A stretch of DNA of 64,000 nt from Bemisia tabaci (taxonomy: Eukaryota > Arthropoda > Insecta > Hemiptera > Aleyrodidae). The stretch lies in the NCBI RefSeq assembly GCF_918797505.1, contig NC_092799.1:12796295-12860294 (forward strand), in the 5' to 3' direction. Each line of letters opens with the position of its first letter. Positions within the stretch are counted from its first letter, which is position 1. The translations under genes and the position numbers were made by a program. The notes below the pieces were generated by a model. That model did no database searches, was not told where the DNA came from, and was given only the letters and a program-made list of their open reading frames with translations. Positions 19,746 through 29,523 of this stretch are shown one piece after another.

Positions 19746-22274
19746 TCAACCTAAACCTGACTTTTTAAAAAGTGAGTGGTATATTGCACTAAGCCCGCTG
19801 ATGTCAGTGCGGTTATTACACACAGAATCCCCATGTTTGAGGATTTCGATCATTTCCAGGACCAGTCTGGGAAACAACTTCTCTTCCTTACATAAAATTA
19901 CCACCTTATCAAAATCGAACCGGTGACCAAATTCTGTTTGGTGCCTCTTGAGTGCTGTTAACTCACTATTGTCATATTTATGACCACCAAGCCTCTTCCT
20001 TAGAAGTTGCTTGGTCTGACCGATGTAACTGATGTCGCAATTTCCACAAGGAATTTTATAGACCAAACCCGATTCCTGCAGAATCGGATTTTTAGCCTTC
20101 ACCCTAGACATCAGGAACTCAAGATTGTTGTATTTGGTGTTAACCACATGGTACCCGAACAATTTTAAAATCGATGACAAATTTTCCGAAAGGAAGGGAA
20201 CGTATGGAAGGCATACAATTTTGTCGAGATCCCGTTCTTTGGTAGTTTTATCCTGCCCCCCTCTCTTATTAAAACTACTAAGTACCTGGCGGAAAATCTT
20301 TGCTATCAAATTGGGTGGATAACAATTTTCAACCAACAGATTCTTTCCAATCTGGATCATCTCATGCCGATATGAAACATGAGAGAGACCAATTATGCGC
20401 CGTGCTAAATTAGATGCAACGTTTTTCTTTACATTCATGGGTTGAACAGATAAAAAATTAACATAACGACCAGACGCCGTTGGTTTCTGATACCACTTAC
20501 ATCTAATCTCGCTATTCACCCTTATTAAAGTCATATCCAAAAAATTGAGGCAGTTGTTATTCTCAATTTCAAGGGTAAATTTTATGGCGGGATTTAAACT
20601 GTTGAAAAATTCAAGAATAGCATGCGTATCTTCTTTTTTTACACAAGAAAAAATATCATCGACATACCGCTTGTACATGCGGATTTCGATGGGAGATAAA
20701 CTCAAAGCAGTACTTTCGATGCGCTCCATGGATATGTTAGCCATGACAGCCGAAAGGCTACCTCCCATGGCCAAACCCGAAATTTGTTGATAAAACGCAT
20801 CATTATACTGACAGATGGTATTGGTGAGGCACACTTTTAACGTACTAAAAAACTGTTCTTTAGGTAACGGACAGAACATTTCAACTTCCTCCCATTTCAA
20901 TTCCACACATTGAAGGGCAAAATCAACAGATATGTTAGTGTACATGCTAACTACATCAAGAGATATTAAATCATAACCGTCAGGTACCTTTACACCATTG
21001 ATGAAATCAAAAAATTCAAAAGAGTTCCGAATATGCGAGTCCCCCTTACCGACAATGTTCGACAAAATGCTAGATAAAAACCTGGATAGTTTTTGGTATG
21101 GTGTTCCTATTGTGCTAACGATTGGTCGCAAAGGCAATTCTGCCTTATGCAGCTTAACAAAACCATAAATTTTGGCAACGCTGCCACCACTAACCATAAG
21201 ATGTTTACACATACCATCATTTATATGACCTTCCGCAAGCCATTTTTTGACAATAGAGTTGTTCTTATCGATTTGCGAAGGCACTAGAGACCTAGCCACC
21301 TTCTTGTATACACTTGTATCCCTGAGAATATGAAGCATTTTGTTTGAGTAGTCATTGCCATCCATGACCACTACCTTGTTGGACTTATCTGCTTTTACAA
21401 ACTTTAAAGACCTGTTTCTTTTACAAAACATTATGGTGTTCTTTAGATCCTCTTTGAGATTTCTCATCAACCTACACTGATTAAATTTCCGGTTCGACAT
21501 GATGTTTATTTTTTCAGGATATCCCTGAGATCTTTGCATTTCTCGGTGATAACGGTTAATCACCAAGCAAATGCCTTCCCTAATTTTATCAGCAACCATA
21601 GATGATTCATTTCTGATTTTACCTTCAATTTGAGAAATTATTTTCTCAAGAGGAACAGGTTTAAAAATTGAGTTTGCATCAGCTCCGATTTTAAAAAATG
21701 GCAAAGAAAACATGGGACCCAGACACATTACTCTTTCAACATAGCCTGGCAATACCGTCGAAGAGATGTTCTCTAACCATAACTGTCTCTTTTCCATGAA
21801 AGGACCAAACAATTTATGATATTTGTCCGCAACTATTTCCTCCAGCCTGACAAGTTTATTTTCCAAGCGCTGCCAAGTGACACGCCCGAGACGTTTGGCA
21901 ATTAAGGTGGTATTAACAATAAAATCAATGAGAACGAAATGCGGTAGCGACGCTTTAAGTTTGGTTATGACGTTTCTAAGATTATGATTGAGATCCATAA
22001 TCTCATAGTGAACATCCTCAATGCATAAGTTCAACAAGGAGCTTTTGAACTTTTCCGTAACCTCAATGCACTTGTTACGCTTCTTATGTAAACCATTGGT
22101 GATGTGTTTAAGGTGGAAATTGATGAATGCCGGGAAAACCTTCTTTTCCCTACATCTCAGCAGGAAAATTTTCCGACATGATGACAACACTAATTTCCTA
22201 CTAATTTTCCTTAACTGTTTGAGAGATGAAACAGTTGCATAACCATGTAACCGCCGTACTTGTTGATAAAACAT
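19746..22274 (-). CDS. Penelope-like polyprotein, copy 1: reverse transcriptase plus GIY-YIG endonuclease (intact)
   Basis: 842 codons from the first ATG (22274). The frame is open 13 codons further upstream but without an ATG. Domain order: N-terminal basic region; a KADKSNKVVVMD motif near 295-306; YGFVKLHKAELPLRPIVS near 370-387; RT motif A with SLDVVSMYTNI near 438-448; SGLAMGGSLS near 499-508; motif C YVDDIF near 537-542; and FLDMTL near 578. The C-terminal ~105 residues form a GIY-YIG nuclease: VYKIPCGNC, SYIGQT, RKRLGGHK, a later Glu in LVLEMIEI and Asn in CNNRTD. RT motif A/C aspartates and the nuclease Tyr, Arg, His and Glu are all present, so the enzyme could be active. Function: target-primed reverse transcription after nicking by the nuclease. 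Confidence 0.92.
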   Translation of the reverse strand: MFYQQVRRLHGYATVSSLKQLRKISRKLVLSSCRKIFLLRCREKKVFPAFINFHLKHITNGLHKKRNKCIEVTEKFKSSLLNLCIEDVHYEIMDLNHNLRNVITKLKASLPHFVLIDFIVNTTLIAKRLGRVTWQRLENKLVRLEEIVADKYHKLFGPFMEKRQLWLENISSTVLPGYVERVMCLGPMFSLPFFKIGADANSIFKPVPLEKIISQIEGKIRNESSMVADKIREGICLVINRYHREMQRSQGYPEKINIMSNRKFNQCRLMRNLKEDLKNTIMFCKRNRSLKFVKADKSNKVVVMDGNDYSNKMLHILRDTSVYKKVARSLVPSQIDKNNSIVKKWLAEGHINDGMCKHLMVSGGSVAKIYGFVKLHKAELPLRPIVSTIGTPYQKLSRFLSSILSNIVGKGDSHIRNSFEFFDFINGVKVPDGYDLISLDVVSMYTNISVDFALQCVELKWEEVEMFCPLPKEQFFSTLKVCLTNTICQYNDAFYQQISGLAMGGSLSAVMANISMERIESTALSLSPIEIRMYKRYVDDIFSCVKKEDTHAILEFFNSLNPAIKFTLEIENNNCLNFLDMTLIRVNSEIRCKWYQKPTASGRYVNFLSVQPMNVKKNVASNLARRIIGLSHVSYRHEMIQIGKNLLVENCYPPNLIAKIFRQVLSSFNKRGGQDKTTKERDLDKIVCLPYVPFLSENLSSILKLFGYHVVNTKYNNLEFLMSRVKAKNPILQESGLVYKIPCGNCDISYIGQTKQLLRKRLGGHKYDNSELTALKRHQTEFGHRFDFDKVVILCKEEKLFPRLVLEMIEILKHGDSVCNNRTDISGLSAIYHSLFKKSGLG

Positions 22275-22514
22275 ATTGCAGTCTGTTGAATGAATGGTGC
22301 ACAAATGTGTCAACTGAGTAAAAGATAAAACGACTTACCAAAAGTCAGAATAAACACAGGTTAAAAATCGAAAAGACATAACAATTAAAAGGCACAATGA
22401 ACCCAGTGCAATCATAGATACAAATTTTTAGGAGCAGCCCGAGACGATGATAACAGTGGAACAACAAAGATGAAAAAAACGGGAAACAAGGCTAAAAATA
22501 CACAATTATGAAAC

Positions 22515-22554
22515 CCGAGACGTTTCGACTCAACACTGAGTCATTTTCAGTCGG
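22515..22554 (-). ncRNA. Hammerhead-like fold, Penelope copy 2
   Basis: Identical sequence to that in copy 1. Here it sits 3' of the truncated copy 2, that is, between the two members of the - strand pair. Confidence 0.4.
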
Positions 22555-22790
22555 AAACAATAAAAAATTTTTAAAAGAAAAACGCTAAAACCTGAGCTCT
22601 ACATGGTGGGGCCGGGATCTGAGAGAAAAAAAAAAAAAAAAAAGAAAATTGATAACAAACAAGACTCATCGATGCCAGCACCAGTAACCGAAAATGACCG
22701 ATACGCTAGTTCACGATCCACACACAGATGGCAGCACTAACCAGTGAAACAATTAAGTTCAAGGAAAAGCCAATAGGTGCCGCTGGGGCG

Positions 22791-24980
22791 TCAACCTAAA
22801 CCTGACTTTTTAAAAAGTGAGTGGTATATTGCACTAAGCCCGCTGATGTCAGTGCGGTTATTACACACAGAATCCCCATGTTTGAGGATTTCGATCATTT
22901 CCAGGACCAGTCTGGGAAACAACTTCTCTTCCTTACATAAAATTACCACCTTATCAAAATCGAACCGGTGACCAAATTCTGTTTGGTGCCTCTTGAGTGC
23001 TGTTAACTCACTATTGTCATATTTATGACCACCAAGCCTCTTCCTTAGAAGTTGCTTGGTCTGACCGATGTAACTGATGTCGCAATTTCCACAAGGAATT
23101 TTATAGACCAAACCCGATTCCTGCAGAATCGGATTTTTAGCCTTCACCCTAGACATCAGGAACTCAAGATTGTTGTATTTGGTGTTAACCACATGGTACC
23201 CGAACAATTTTAAAATCGATGACAAATTTTCCGAAAGGAAGGGAACGTATGGAAGGCATACAATTTTGTCGAGATCCCGTTCTTTGGTAGTTTTATCCTG
23301 CCCCCCTCTCTTATTAAAACTACTAAGTACCTGGCGGAAAATCTTTGCTATCAAATTGGGTGGATAACAATTTTCAACCAACAGATTCTTTCCAATCTGG
23401 ATCATCTCATGCCGATATGAAACATGAGAGAGACCAATTATGCGCCGTGCTAAATTAGATGCAACGTTTTTCTTTACATTCATGGGTTGAACAGATAAAA
23501 AATTAACATAACGACCAGACGCCGTTGGTTTCTGATACCACTTACATCTAATCTCGCTATTCACCCTTATTAAAGTCATATCCAAAAAATTGAGGCAGTT
23601 GTTATTCTCAATTTCAAGGGTAAATTTTATGGCGGGATTTAAACTGTTGAAAAATTCAAGAATAGCATGCGTATCTTCTTTTTTTACACAAGAAAAAATA
23701 TCATCGACATACCGCTTGTACATGCGGATTTCGATGGGAGATAAACTCAAAGCAGTACTTTCGATGCGCTCCATGGATATGTTAGCCATGACAGCCGAAA
23801 GGCTACCTCCCATGGCCAAACCCGAAATTTGTTGATAAAACGCATCATTATACTGACAGATGGTATTGGTGAGGCACACTTTTAACGTACTAAAAAACTG
23901 TTCTTTAGGTAACGGACAGAACATTTCAACTTCCTCCCATTTCAATTCCACACATTGAAGGGCAAAATCAACAGATATGTTAGTGTACATGCTAACTACA
24001 TCAAGAGATATTAAATCATAACCGTCAGGTACCTTTACACCATTGATGAAATCAAAAAATTCAAAAGAGTTCCGAATATGCGAGTCCCCCTTACCGACAA
24101 TGTTCGACAAAATGCTAGATAAAAACCTGGATAGTTTTTGGTATGGTGTTCCTATTGTGCTAACGATTGGTCGCAAAGGCAATTCTGCCTTATGCAGCTT
24201 AACAAAACCATAAATTTTGGCAACGCTGCCACCACTAACCATAAGATGTTTACACATACCATCATTTATATGACCTTCCGCAAGCCATTTTTTGACAATA
24301 GAGTTGTTCTTATCGATTTGCGAAGGCACTAGAGACCTAGCCACCTTCTTGTATACACTTGTATCCCTGAGAATATGAAGCATTTTGTTTGAGTAGTCAT
24401 TGCCATCCATGACCACTACCTTGTTGGACTTATCTGCTTTTACAAACTTTAAAGACCTGTTTCTTTTACAAAACATTATGGTGTTCTTTAGATCCTCTTT
24501 GAGATTTCTCATCAACCTACACTGATTAAATTTCCGGTTCGACATGATGTTTATTTTTTCAGGATATCCCTGAGATCTTTGCATTTCTCGGTGATAACGG
24601 TTAATCACCAAGCAAATGCCTTCCCTAATTTTATCAGCAACCATAGATGATTCATTTCTGATTTTACCTTCAATTTGAGAAATTATTTTCTCAAGAGGAA
24701 CAGGTTTAAAAATTGAGTTTGCATCAGCTCCGATTTTAAAAAATGGCAAAGAAAACATGGGACCCAGACACATTACTCTTTCAACATAGCCTGGCAATAC
24801 CGTCGAAGAGATGTTCTCTAACCATAACTGTCTCTTTTCCATGAAAGGACCAAACAATTTATGATATTTGTCCGCAACTATTTCCTCCAGCCTGACAAGT
24901 TTATTTTCCAAGCGCTGCCAAGTGACACGCCCGAGACGTTTGGCAATTAAGGTGGTATTAACAATAAAATCAATGAGAAC
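22791..24980 (-). pseudogene. Penelope-like polyprotein, copy 2, lacking the first ~113 residues
   Basis: Same reading frame as copy 1, 3,045 bp to the right, but cut at 24980 inside codon ~114 by the head-to-head junction. The remaining ~729 codons carry the complete RT and GIY-YIG domains without stops or frameshifts. It has no original start. An internal ATG at 24911 would give 706 residues. It lies upstream of copy 1 in its own sense and so acts as the pseudo-LTR leader of that pair. Confidence 0.85.
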
Positions 24981-24989
24981 AATGAGACA
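24981..24989. other. 9-nt filler at the head-to-head junction
   Basis: AATGAGACA between the cut ends of copies 2 and 3. It nearly repeats the adjacent AATGAGAAC at 24972-24980, as expected from slipped, locally templated synthesis during joining. Confidence 0.7.
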
Positions 24990-26126
24990 GAAATGTTCTG
25001 TCCGTTACCTAAAGAACAGTTTTTTAGTACGTTAAAAGTGTGCCTCACCAATACCATCTGTCAGTATAATGATGCGTTTTATCAACAAATTTCGGGTTTG
25101 GCCATGGGAGGTAGCCTTTCGGCTGTCATGGCTAACATATCCATGGAGCGCATCGAAAGTACTGCTTTGAGTTTATCTCCCATCGAAATCCGCATGTACA
25201 AGCGGTATGTCGATGATATTTTTTCTTGTGTAAAAAAAGAAGATACGCATGCTATTCTTGAATTTTTCAACAGTTTAAATCCCGCCATAAAATTTACCCT
25301 TGAAATTGAGAATAACAACTGCCTCAATTTTTTGGATATGACTTTAATAAGGGTGAATAGCGAGATTAGATGTAAGTGGTATCAGAAACCAACGGCGTCT
25401 GGTCGTTATGTTAATTTTTTATCTGTTCAACCCATGAATGTAAAGAAAAACGTTGCATCTAATTTAGCACGGCGCATAATTGGTCTCTCTCATGTTTCAT
25501 ATCGGCATGAGATGATCCAGATTGGAAAGAATCTGTTGGTTGAAAATTGTTATCCACCCAATTTGATAGCAAAGATTTTCCGCCAGGTACTTAGTAGTTT
25601 TAATAAGAGAGGGGGGCAGGATAAAACTACCAAAGAACGGGATCTCGACAAAATTGTATGCCTTCCATACGTTCCCTTCCTTTCGGAAAATTTGTCATCG
25701 ATTTTAAAATTGTTCGGGTACCATGTGGTTAACACCAAATACAACAATCTTGAGTTCCTGATGTCTAGGGTGAAGGCTAAAAATCCGATTCTGCAGGAAT
25801 CGGGTTTGGTCTATAAAATTCCTTGTGGAAATTGCGACATCAGTTACATCGGTCAGACCAAGCAACTTCTAAGGAAGAGGCTTGGTGGTCATAAATATGA
25901 CAATAGTGAGTTAACAGCACTCAAGAGGCACCAAACAGAATTTGGTCACCGGTTCGATTTTGATAAGGTGGTAATTTTATGTAAGGAAGAGAAGTTGTTT
26001 CCCAGACTGGTCCTGGAAATGATCGAAATCCTCAAACATGGGGATTCTGTGTGTAATAACCGCACTGACATCAGCGGGCTTAGTGCAATATACCACTCAC
26101 TTTTTAAAAAGTCAGGTTTAGGTTGA
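24990..26126 (+). pseudogene. Penelope-like polyprotein, copy 3, C-terminal 378 residues
   Basis: Begins inside codon ~465, just after motif A, and keeps the SGLAMGGSLS, YVDDIF and FLDMTL motifs plus the whole GIY-YIG domain, ending with the same stop as the full copies. The RT is therefore broken (no motif A). It is the 5'-truncated leader of the + strand pair. Confidence 0.85.
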
Positions 26127-26363
26127 CGCCCCAGCGGCACCTATTGGCTTTTCCTTGAACTTAATTGTTTCACTGGTTAGTGCTGCCATCTGTGTGTGGA
26201 TCGTGAACTAGCGTATCGGTCATTTTCGGTTACTGGTGCTGGCATCGATGAGTCTTGTTTGTTATCAATTTTCTTTTTTTTTTTTTTTTTTTCTCTCAGA
26301 TCCCGGCCCCACCATGTAGAGCTCAGGTTTTAGCGTTTTTCTTTTAAAAATTTTTTATTGTTT

Positions 26364-26403
26364 CCGACTGAAAATGACTCAGTGTTGAGTCGAAACGTCT
26401 CGG
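26364..26403 (+). ncRNA. Hammerhead-like fold, Penelope copy 3
   Basis: Same fold about 100 nt upstream of the full-length copy 4 unit start. A cut here would release the copy 4 transcript from the tandem precursor. Confidence 0.4.
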
Positions 26404-26502
26404 GTTTCATAATTGTGTATTTTTAGCCTTGTTTCCCGTTTTTTTCATCTTTGTTGTTCCACTGTTATCATCGTCTCGGGCTGCTCCTAAAAATTTGTAT
26501 CT

Positions 26503-26643
26503 ATGATTGCACTGGGTTCATTGTGCCTTTTAATTGTTATGTCTTTTCGATTTTTAACCTGTGTTTATTCTGACTTTTGGTAAGTCGTTTTATCTTTTAC
26601 TCAGTTGACACATTTGTGCACCATTCATTCAACAGACTGCAAT
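26503..26643 (+). promoter_or_regulatory. 5' leader of Penelope copy 4 with a short upstream ORF
   Basis: The full unit begins ATGATTGCACTGGG at 26503. That ATG opens a 26-codon ORF closing at a TAA just inside TTTGG|TAAGTCG. The GGTAAGT and later CAG sites (26602-26604 and 26633-26635) look like splice signals, but the implied introns would be only 25 or 56 nt. Penelope elements are known to keep small introns here; I cannot decide. The same leader is at 22275-22415 in copy 1. Confidence 0.4.
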
Positions 26644-29172
26644 ATGTTTTATCAACAAGTACGGCGGTTACATGGTTATGCAACTGTTTCATCTCTCAAA
26701 CAGTTAAGGAAAATTAGTAGGAAATTAGTGTTGTCATCATGTCGGAAAATTTTCCTGCTGAGATGTAGGGAAAAGAAGGTTTTCCCGGCATTCATCAATT
26801 TCCACCTTAAACACATCACCAATGGTTTACATAAGAAGCGTAACAAGTGCATTGAGGTTACGGAAAAGTTCAAAAGCTCCTTGTTGAACTTATGCATTGA
26901 GGATGTTCACTATGAGATTATGGATCTCAATCATAATCTTAGAAACGTCATAACCAAACTTAAAGCGTCGCTACCGCATTTCGTTCTCATTGATTTTATT
27001 GTTAATACCACCTTAATTGCCAAACGTCTCGGGCGTGTCACTTGGCAGCGCTTGGAAAATAAACTTGTCAGGCTGGAGGAAATAGTTGCGGACAAATATC
27101 ATAAATTGTTTGGTCCTTTCATGGAAAAGAGACAGTTATGGTTAGAGAACATCTCTTCGACGGTATTGCCAGGCTATGTTGAAAGAGTAATGTGTCTGGG
27201 TCCCATGTTTTCTTTGCCATTTTTTAAAATCGGAGCTGATGCAAACTCAATTTTTAAACCTGTTCCTCTTGAGAAAATAATTTCTCAAATTGAAGGTAAA
27301 ATCAGAAATGAATCATCTATGGTTGCTGATAAAATTAGGGAAGGCATTTGCTTGGTGATTAACCGTTATCACCGAGAAATGCAAAGATCTCAGGGATATC
27401 CTGAAAAAATAAACATCATGTCGAACCGGAAATTTAATCAGTGTAGGTTGATGAGAAATCTCAAAGAGGATCTAAAGAACACCATAATGTTTTGTAAAAG
27501 AAACAGGTCTTTAAAGTTTGTAAAAGCAGATAAGTCCAACAAGGTAGTGGTCATGGATGGCAATGACTACTCAAACAAAATGCTTCATATTCTCAGGGAT
27601 ACAAGTGTATACAAGAAGGTGGCTAGGTCTCTAGTGCCTTCGCAAATCGATAAGAACAACTCTATTGTCAAAAAATGGCTTGCGGAAGGTCATATAAATG
27701 ATGGTATGTGTAAACATCTTATGGTTAGTGGTGGCAGCGTTGCCAAAATTTATGGTTTTGTTAAGCTGCATAAGGCAGAATTGCCTTTGCGACCAATCGT
27801 TAGCACAATAGGAACACCATACCAAAAACTATCCAGGTTTTTATCTAGCATTTTGTCGAACATTGTCGGTAAGGGGGACTCGCATATTCGGAACTCTTTT
27901 GAATTTTTTGATTTCATCAATGGTGTAAAGGTACCTGACGGTTATGATTTAATATCTCTTGATGTAGTTAGCATGTACACTAACATATCTGTTGATTTTG
28001 CCCTTCAATGTGTGGAATTGAAATGGGAGGAAGTTGAAATGTTCTGTCCGTTACCTAAAGAACAGTTTTTTAGTACGTTAAAAGTGTGCCTCACCAATAC
28101 CATCTGTCAGTATAATGATGCGTTTTATCAACAAATTTCGGGTTTGGCCATGGGAGGTAGCCTTTCGGCTGTCATGGCTAACATATCCATGGAGCGCATC
28201 GAAAGTACTGCTTTGAGTTTATCTCCCATCGAAATCCGCATGTACAAGCGGTATGTCGATGATATTTTTTCTTGTGTAAAAAAAGAAGATACGCATGCTA
28301 TTCTTGAATTTTTCAACAGTTTAAATCCCGCCATAAAATTTACCCTTGAAATTGAGAATAACAACTGCCTCAATTTTTTGGATATGACTTTAATAAGGGT
28401 GAATAGCGAGATTAGATGTAAGTGGTATCAGAAACCAACGGCGTCTGGTCGTTATGTTAATTTTTTATCTGTTCAACCCATGAATGTAAAGAAAAACGTT
28501 GCATCTAATTTAGCACGGCGCATAATTGGTCTCTCTCATGTTTCATATCGGCATGAGATGATCCAGATTGGAAAGAATCTGTTGGTTGAAAATTGTTATC
28601 CACCCAATTTGATAGCAAAGATTTTCCGCCAGGTACTTAGTAGTTTTAATAAGAGAGGGGGGCAGGATAAAACTACCAAAGAACGGGATCTCGACAAAAT
28701 TGTATGCCTTCCATACGTTCCCTTCCTTTCGGAAAATTTGTCATCGATTTTAAAATTGTTCGGGTACCATGTGGTTAACACCAAATACAACAATCTTGAG
28801 TTCCTGATGTCTAGGGTGAAGGCTAAAAATCCGATTCTGCAGGAATCGGGTTTGGTCTATAAAATTCCTTGTGGAAATTGCGACATCAGTTACATCGGTC
28901 AGACCAAGCAACTTCTAAGGAAGAGGCTTGGTGGTCATAAATATGACAATAGTGAGTTAACAGCACTCAAGAGGCACCAAACAGAATTTGGTCACCGGTT
29001 CGATTTTGATAAGGTGGTAATTTTATGTAAGGAAGAGAAGTTGTTTCCCAGACTGGTCCTGGAAATGATCGAAATCCTCAAACATGGGGATTCTGTGTGT
29101 AATAACCGCACTGACATCAGCGGGCTTAGTGCAATATACCACTCACTTTTTAAAAAGTCAGGTTTAGGTTGA
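26644..29172 (+). CDS. Penelope-like polyprotein, copy 4: reverse transcriptase plus GIY-YIG endonuclease (intact)
   Basis: 842 codons from ATG 26644 to the TGA at 29170-29172. The translation is identical to copy 1 over its full length. The reading frame continues 5' to 26605 only through a non-ATG TTG, so 26644 is preferred. Placed as the downstream member of the + strand pair, it has copy 3 immediately upstream as pseudo-LTR. Its 3' UTR contains the T-rich tract and hammerhead-like fold, but the last ~39 nt of the unit are missing at the right edge (29511). Confidence 0.92.
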   Translation: MFYQQVRRLHGYATVSSLKQLRKISRKLVLSSCRKIFLLRCREKKVFPAFINFHLKHITNGLHKKRNKCIEVTEKFKSSLLNLCIEDVHYEIMDLNHNLRNVITKLKASLPHFVLIDFIVNTTLIAKRLGRVTWQRLENKLVRLEEIVADKYHKLFGPFMEKRQLWLENISSTVLPGYVERVMCLGPMFSLPFFKIGADANSIFKPVPLEKIISQIEGKIRNESSMVADKIREGICLVINRYHREMQRSQGYPEKINIMSNRKFNQCRLMRNLKEDLKNTIMFCKRNRSLKFVKADKSNKVVVMDGNDYSNKMLHILRDTSVYKKVARSLVPSQIDKNNSIVKKWLAEGHINDGMCKHLMVSGGSVAKIYGFVKLHKAELPLRPIVSTIGTPYQKLSRFLSSILSNIVGKGDSHIRNSFEFFDFINGVKVPDGYDLISLDVVSMYTNISVDFALQCVELKWEEVEMFCPLPKEQFFSTLKVCLTNTICQYNDAFYQQISGLAMGGSLSAVMANISMERIESTALSLSPIEIRMYKRYVDDIFSCVKKEDTHAILEFFNSLNPAIKFTLEIENNNCLNFLDMTLIRVNSEIRCKWYQKPTASGRYVNFLSVQPMNVKKNVASNLARRIIGLSHVSYRHEMIQIGKNLLVENCYPPNLIAKIFRQVLSSFNKRGGQDKTTKERDLDKIVCLPYVPFLSENLSSILKLFGYHVVNTKYNNLEFLMSRVKAKNPILQESGLVYKIPCGNCDISYIGQTKQLLRKRLGGHKYDNSELTALKRHQTEFGHRFDFDKVVILCKEEKLFPRLVLEMIEILKHGDSVCNNRTDISGLSAIYHSLFKKSGLG

Positions 29173-29411
29173 CGCCCCAGCGGCACCTATTGGCTTTTCC
29201 TTGAACTTAATTGTTTCACTGGTTAGTGCTGCCATCTGTGTGTGGATCGTGAACTAGCGTATCGGTCATTTTCGGTTACTGGTGCTGGCATCGATGAGTC
29301 TTGTTTGTTATCAATTTTCTTTTTTTTTTTTTTTTTTTTTCTCTCAGATCCCGGCCCCACCATGTAGAGCTCAGGTTTTAGCGTTTTTCTTTTAAAAATT
29401 TTTTATTGTTT

Positions 29412-29451
29412 CCGACTGAAAATGACTCAGTGTTGAGTCGAAACGTCTCGG
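29412..29451 (+). ncRNA. Hammerhead-like fold, Penelope copy 4
   Basis: Same fold. The unit is truncated about 60 nt downstream, but the motif itself is complete. Confidence 0.4.
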
Positions 29452-29511
29452 GTTTCATAATTGTGTATTTTTAGCCTTGTTTCCCGTTTTTTTCATCTTT
29501 GTTGTTCCACT

Positions 29512-29523
29512 GAAATTTTTTTA
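29512..29523 (+). repeat. Right target-site duplication of the Penelope composite
   Basis: GAAATTTTTTTA, matching 19361-19372. The host sequence continues with CAGACCTCCC. Confidence 0.75.

Larger units (their letters stand above)
19373..29511. mobile_element. Penelope-like retroelement composite: two tandem pairs in head-to-head inversion
   Basis: The unit is about 3,045 bp. In its own sense it starts ATGATTGCACTGGG and ends CCTAAAAATTTGTATCT. From left to right: copy 1 (- strand, full, 19373-22415), copy 2 (- strand, 5'-truncated, 22416-24980), a 9-nt filler (24981-24989), copy 3 (+ strand, 5'-truncated, 24990-26502) and copy 4 (+ strand, 26503-29511, missing the last ~39 nt). Tandem copies with a 5'-truncated leader and an inverted partner are the known habit of Penelope-like elements, where the partial copy forms a pseudo-LTR. 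Arms 19411-23937 and 24990-29511 are near-identical inverse sequences. A 12-bp direct repeat flanks the whole array, so it probably entered as one event in intron 4 of the ligase. Confidence 0.9.

Noticed and set aside
26605..26643. Extension of the Penelope protein by 13 codons
   Set aside because: The extension starts with TTG, not ATG. The first ATG is at 26644 (22274 in copy 1).
19746..29172. Four separate host genes with identical products
   Set aside because: They are copies of one retroelement protein, two complete and two truncated, within one insertion.
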